The notes below the pieces were generated by a model. That model worked only from the letters and a program-made list of their open reading frames with translations, was not told the origin of the DNA and did no database searches. The translations under genes were made by a program, and so were the position numbers. Positions 31,081 through 33,462 of a stretch of DNA of 33,462 nt are shown piece after piece. The stretch's first letter is position 1; every line of letters starts with the position of its first letter. The stretch comes from a virus, in the IMG/VR virus record IMGVR_UViG_3300044953_000536, positions 1 to 33,462 of that record. The stretch is one strand, 5' to 3'.

Positions 31081-32080
31081 AGTATTGTCATTAGATGGTG
31101 GCGGGATACGAGGTATTATTTCAGCAACTTTTTTGGAGCTGTTTTGTACGCAAGCGGGAATTTCACCGGACCAGCTTTGGAAGTCTTTCGACATTATCAC
31201 GGGAACTTCCATCGGTGGTATTCAAGCGCTAGGTTATGCCAAAGGCTTTACGCCTACTTATGTGAAGCAGTTACTAATCACGAATGGCCCGCTTATCTTT
31301 AATACGGGAATACCGCCTTTTGATGGGCAAGCAAGTTATGGAACATGGACGGCTTATATAACTGGTTTGTATAGTTCCCTTTATAGCAACACTGCCTTAA
31401 TTAATTTAATTCAGGCTGCTTTTGGAACCGATACCTTGCAGAACATGAAAACCAATGTTGTTGTTCCTACTTTCAAAAGAATAGATTCGGGCGGTAATAA
31501 GGTGAATGTACCTGTGTACTTTTCAAATATCTCTAGCTCTATTGTTCCAGTACTGACAGGGCAAAACGAATTGGCCGCAAACGTAGCGCTTGCCACTAGC
31601 GCTGCGCCTGTTTATTTCCCGCCCGCTGGATTTGGTGGTTCGACTTATGTCGACGGTGGATTATTTTTAAATAACCCTTCTGCTTTTGCGTTGTCCGTCA
31701 TGAAAGCGGTAAAACCGACAGCAAATCGATTTTGCGTGTTATCAGTGGGAACTGGATTGGGGAATATGGGATTTATTCCCAATGACCCAGGACTGAAAGG
31801 ACCAATTGATAACTTAAATACTATAAAAATGGTGATGGATGTTTCTATGGCAATACCGCCGGAAGGGGTGTCTAAAGAGTTGGATATCGTTTCTAATTAT
31901 ACGATTGAAAACTTGTATTACTATCGGATGCAATATCAAATTCCAGCAGCACAAAACCCCGATAGTTCATTAGATAATGCCAGCGCTTCTTTTATGCAGT
32001 ATATGCAGGACTCTGCTACCCAGTATTTTAATTCAGATATTCAAAACATCAGCAACTTTATAGGGCATCTCCAAGCATGA
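31058..32080 (+). CDS. Patatin-like phospholipase
   Basis: A 340-aa serine acyl-hydrolase. The oxyanion loop is DGGGIRG (residues 13-19), the nucleophile motif GTSIGG (49-54, Ser51), and the dyad Asp lies in DGG (199-201), so all catalytic elements are present. There is no signal peptide. The family cleaves phospholipid acyl chains; members act as bacterial effectors (e.g. VipD, ExoU types), CapV in CBASS defence, or storage hydrolases. Here it lies with an outer-membrane barrel and a lipoprotein, upstream of a fibre-like gene whose ATG overlaps its TGA. A role in virion entry, release or host modification is possible; no CD-NTase is visible. Confidence 0.85.
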   Translation: MADSRTIRVLSLDGGGIRGIISATFLELFCTQAGISPDQLWKSFDIITGTSIGGIQALGYAKGFTPTYVKQLLITNGPLIFNTGIPPFDGQASYGTWTAYITGLYSSLYSNTALINLIQAAFGTDTLQNMKTNVVVPTFKRIDSGGNKVNVPVYFSNISSSIVPVLTGQNELAANVALATSAAPVYFPPAGFGGSTYVDGGLFLNNPSAFALSVMKAVKPTANRFCVLSVGTGLGNMGFIPNDPGLKGPIDNLNTIKMVMDVSMAIPPEGVSKELDIVSNYTIENLYYYRMQYQIPAAQNPDSSLDNASASFMQYMQDSATQYFNSDIQNISNFIGHLQA

Positions 32081-33255
32081 AACTAAACTTTGATTTCTCG
32101 CCTTGGATTTCTCCCGTAACTGGGCACATGCTGTTTCCGCCTTTTCCATTGGAAAAAGATTATATTTGGGTGGGAGATAGGGACAATATCGCACAGCCAT
32201 CTCCAGCTTTGATTGATGTTAGATTGGATATTGTGGATGTCAGACATAGGATAGATGCTTTAAAAAAGCCAACTTATATTTTACAAACCCCAACCCCGTT
32301 ATTTTCGAATGCTCAAGCTCTCAGTGATTTAGCTCCAGGTGGGCTATTAAAAAGTAATCAAGATGGGGTTATTAGCATTGCTTATCTCAATCAAGGACAA
32401 GTATTCGTAGGAGACGCTAATAACCAACCACAATCCGTACAAACGATTTCCATTGATAATCTTCCTAATCTAACTTTTAAAAGAATATGGCGAGGCAATA
32501 TTTTAAGCCGTCCTGCGGAATCAGATGACTTAACCGTCATTGAAACTGAAGTGGAAGAAATTCAAGTCAAGCTTGGAGACTTAGAGCTAGAAATCACTCA
32601 ATTACAAACTGCAGTAACAGAACTAGAAAACTGGAAGGTAGTGGTAGAAGGGCAAATAGAAGAAATATTACTTGAGATTGGAACACTGCAAACTGAGGTG
32701 GCCGCTCTGCAATCAGAAGTTGCCGCCATCCAAGCTGAACTGGTTGTAATTAATGGTGAAATACTAGCCCTTCAAACGGAATTAGCTGCTTTAGGGGTGA
32801 CTGTGGCTGAGTTAGGGGCTGCTGTTGCAGGCTTAAGCGCAACGGTTACCGCTTTAGGATTTACTGTTGCGGGACTTGGTATTACTGTTGCATCTCACTC
32901 GTTCCAAATATCTAGCCTTCAGTCATCCGTCAGTTCATTACAACAACAAATTGATAATCTTTCGTTAGATACATTGCCTTGTCATGGGGATGTATCTTTA
33001 TCAGGGCATAAGCTCACTAATGTTGGTGACCCAATATTGCCTACTGACGGGGCTAATAAACAATACGTAGATGGAAAACTTATTACAGTCGTTGGAGCAG
33101 TCACGGGTATTGGCACACTTGGTACTGCTGTGGCTACTGTGTTTTCACCAGACCCAGTGTTTACTGGAAAATCCATGGCAATGCCGTCTGGTGACAGTTC
33201 ACAAAGGCCTGCGATGTTAATTGCAGGCATGATTAGGTTTAATACTTCACTTTAA
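32077..33255 (+). CDS. Coiled-coil tail fibre/needle-like protein
   Basis: A 392-aa protein starting at the ATGA overlap. Residues 1-150 are mixed, including ALSDLAPGGLLKSNQDGVIS, typical of phage fibre linkers. Residues about 150-300 form a long regular heptad coiled coil (repeats of LQTEVAALQSEVAAIQAEL type, then VAELGAAVAGLSATVTALG). The C-terminal part SLSGHKLTNVGDPILPTDGA and NKQYVDGKL is a motif of collagen-like and fibre proteins. It would form a trimeric rod on the virion. It is distinct from the gp17-like fibre at 11835. Confidence 0.68.
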   Translation: MKLNFDFSPWISPVTGHMLFPPFPLEKDYIWVGDRDNIAQPSPALIDVRLDIVDVRHRIDALKKPTYILQTPTPLFSNAQALSDLAPGGLLKSNQDGVISIAYLNQGQVFVGDANNQPQSVQTISIDNLPNLTFKRIWRGNILSRPAESDDLTVIETEVEEIQVKLGDLELEITQLQTAVTELENWKVVVEGQIEEILLEIGTLQTEVAALQSEVAAIQAELVVINGEILALQTELAALGVTVAELGAAVAGLSATVTALGFTVAGLGITVASHSFQISSLQSSVSSLQQQIDNLSLDTLPCHGDVSLSGHKLTNVGDPILPTDGANKQYVDGKLITVVGAVTGIGTLGTAVATVFSPDPVFTGKSMAMPSGDSSQRPAMLIAGMIRFNTSL

Positions 33256-33270
33256 ATAGGAGAAATTAAA

Positions 33271-33462
33271 ATGGTCGCAAATTTGAAAGATGACAAAGAT
33301 GTTAACGGAAAGCTACAAGCCCCTCAGCCTTCACCGGTGGGTAAGCCTGAAGTTTCAGATGGTACGAGTTGGTTTACATTAGCGACTGAAAATTGGGTTT
33401 TAAACACCCTAGCCAATATCCCCGCTTGTTTGGTTGCGACTACAGCTAACTTGACAGCAAAT
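33271..33462 (+). CDS. Tail fibre protein, N-terminal part (cut by window end)
   Basis: ATG 33271, preceded by TAGGAG (33257-33262), opens a frame of 64 codons running off the right edge. The segment GKPEVSDGTSWFTLATENWV and ACLVATTANLTAN resembles a fibre motif that usually continues with a tyrosine/glycine-rich stretch. It is the second fibre-type gene in tandem with 32077-33255. If the genome is circular, joining the window ends directly gives a stop after eleven codons, so a missing segment is more likely. Confidence 0.55.
   Translation, partial: MVANLKDDKDVNGKLQAPQPSPVGKPEVSDGTSWFTLATENWVLNTLANIPACLVATTANLTAN

Noticed and set aside
31058-32080. CBASS defence system (CapV-type patatin)
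   Set aside because: No CD-NTase, ubiquitin-like or HORMA partner gene is adjacent; the neighbours are an outer-membrane barrel, a lipoprotein and a fibre gene.

Overview
The window is a temperate, short-tailed (podovirus-type) phage genome of a Gram-negative host, and it looks like a phage-plasmid. Both ends are open: one gene is cut at the left edge and a tail-fibre gene is cut at the right edge. The DNA is AT-rich, packed with short overlapping genes (many TAATG and ATGA junctions). Virion genes follow the T7-type order (portal, scaffold, capsid, tail tube A and B, three internal virion proteins, fibre, large terminase), but no T7-type RNA polymerase and no integrase is visible. A ParA ATPase with a small ribbon-helix-helix partner suggests extrachromosomal maintenance of the prophage. 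A signal-peptide beta-barrel and a lipoprotein point to a Gram-negative host; I cannot name the species.

Layout. 1-935: end of an unknown gene and two small probable virion genes. 936-1167: strong promoter and structured leader. 1168-14796: late operon with capsid, head protein, tail tubular A and B, internal virion proteins of 214, 759 and 1099 aa, a gp17-like fibre, two tiny basic proteins, TerL and a 59-aa protein. 14797-15573: structured spacer, then a leftward pair (coiled-coil membrane-anchor protein and Cro-like protein). 15574-15850: divergent control region. 15851-17178: GH19 endolysin overlapping a NarL/LuxR-type response regulator. 17180-18240: leftward parA/RHH operon and its control region. 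18241-18863: membrane protein and leftward Cro-like repressor. 18903-18981: early promoter with a perfect palindrome in its spacer and a leader hairpin. 19017-26531: early operon with a ParB-like/HTH regulator carrying a tetranucleotide repeat, RecT-like annealing protein, SSB-like protein, terminator, replication initiator with an internal iteron array, probable helicase loader, small membrane proteins, YopX-like protein, TerS-like protein and an RHH protein. 26695-29775: DUF1737-like protein, portal, Bbp19-like protein and scaffold. 29791-33462: an accessory envelope module (beta-barrel, lipoprotein, patatin phospholipase) followed by coiled-coil and tail-fibre genes.

How it fits together. 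The repressor at 18615 probably holds the early promoter by binding the palindrome at 18910-18926; a matching half-site lies upstream of the portal operon. Early proteins replicate the genome from an origin probably located inside the initiator gene (23125-23264), as in lambda. The late genes build the particle, and the endolysin with its coupled response regulator acts at lysis. The most unusual points are the initiator-embedded iterons with three 12-mers, the AGCC octamer tract in the ParB-like gene, the response regulator coupled to the lysin, and the phospholipase/outer-membrane module between scaffold and fibre genes.
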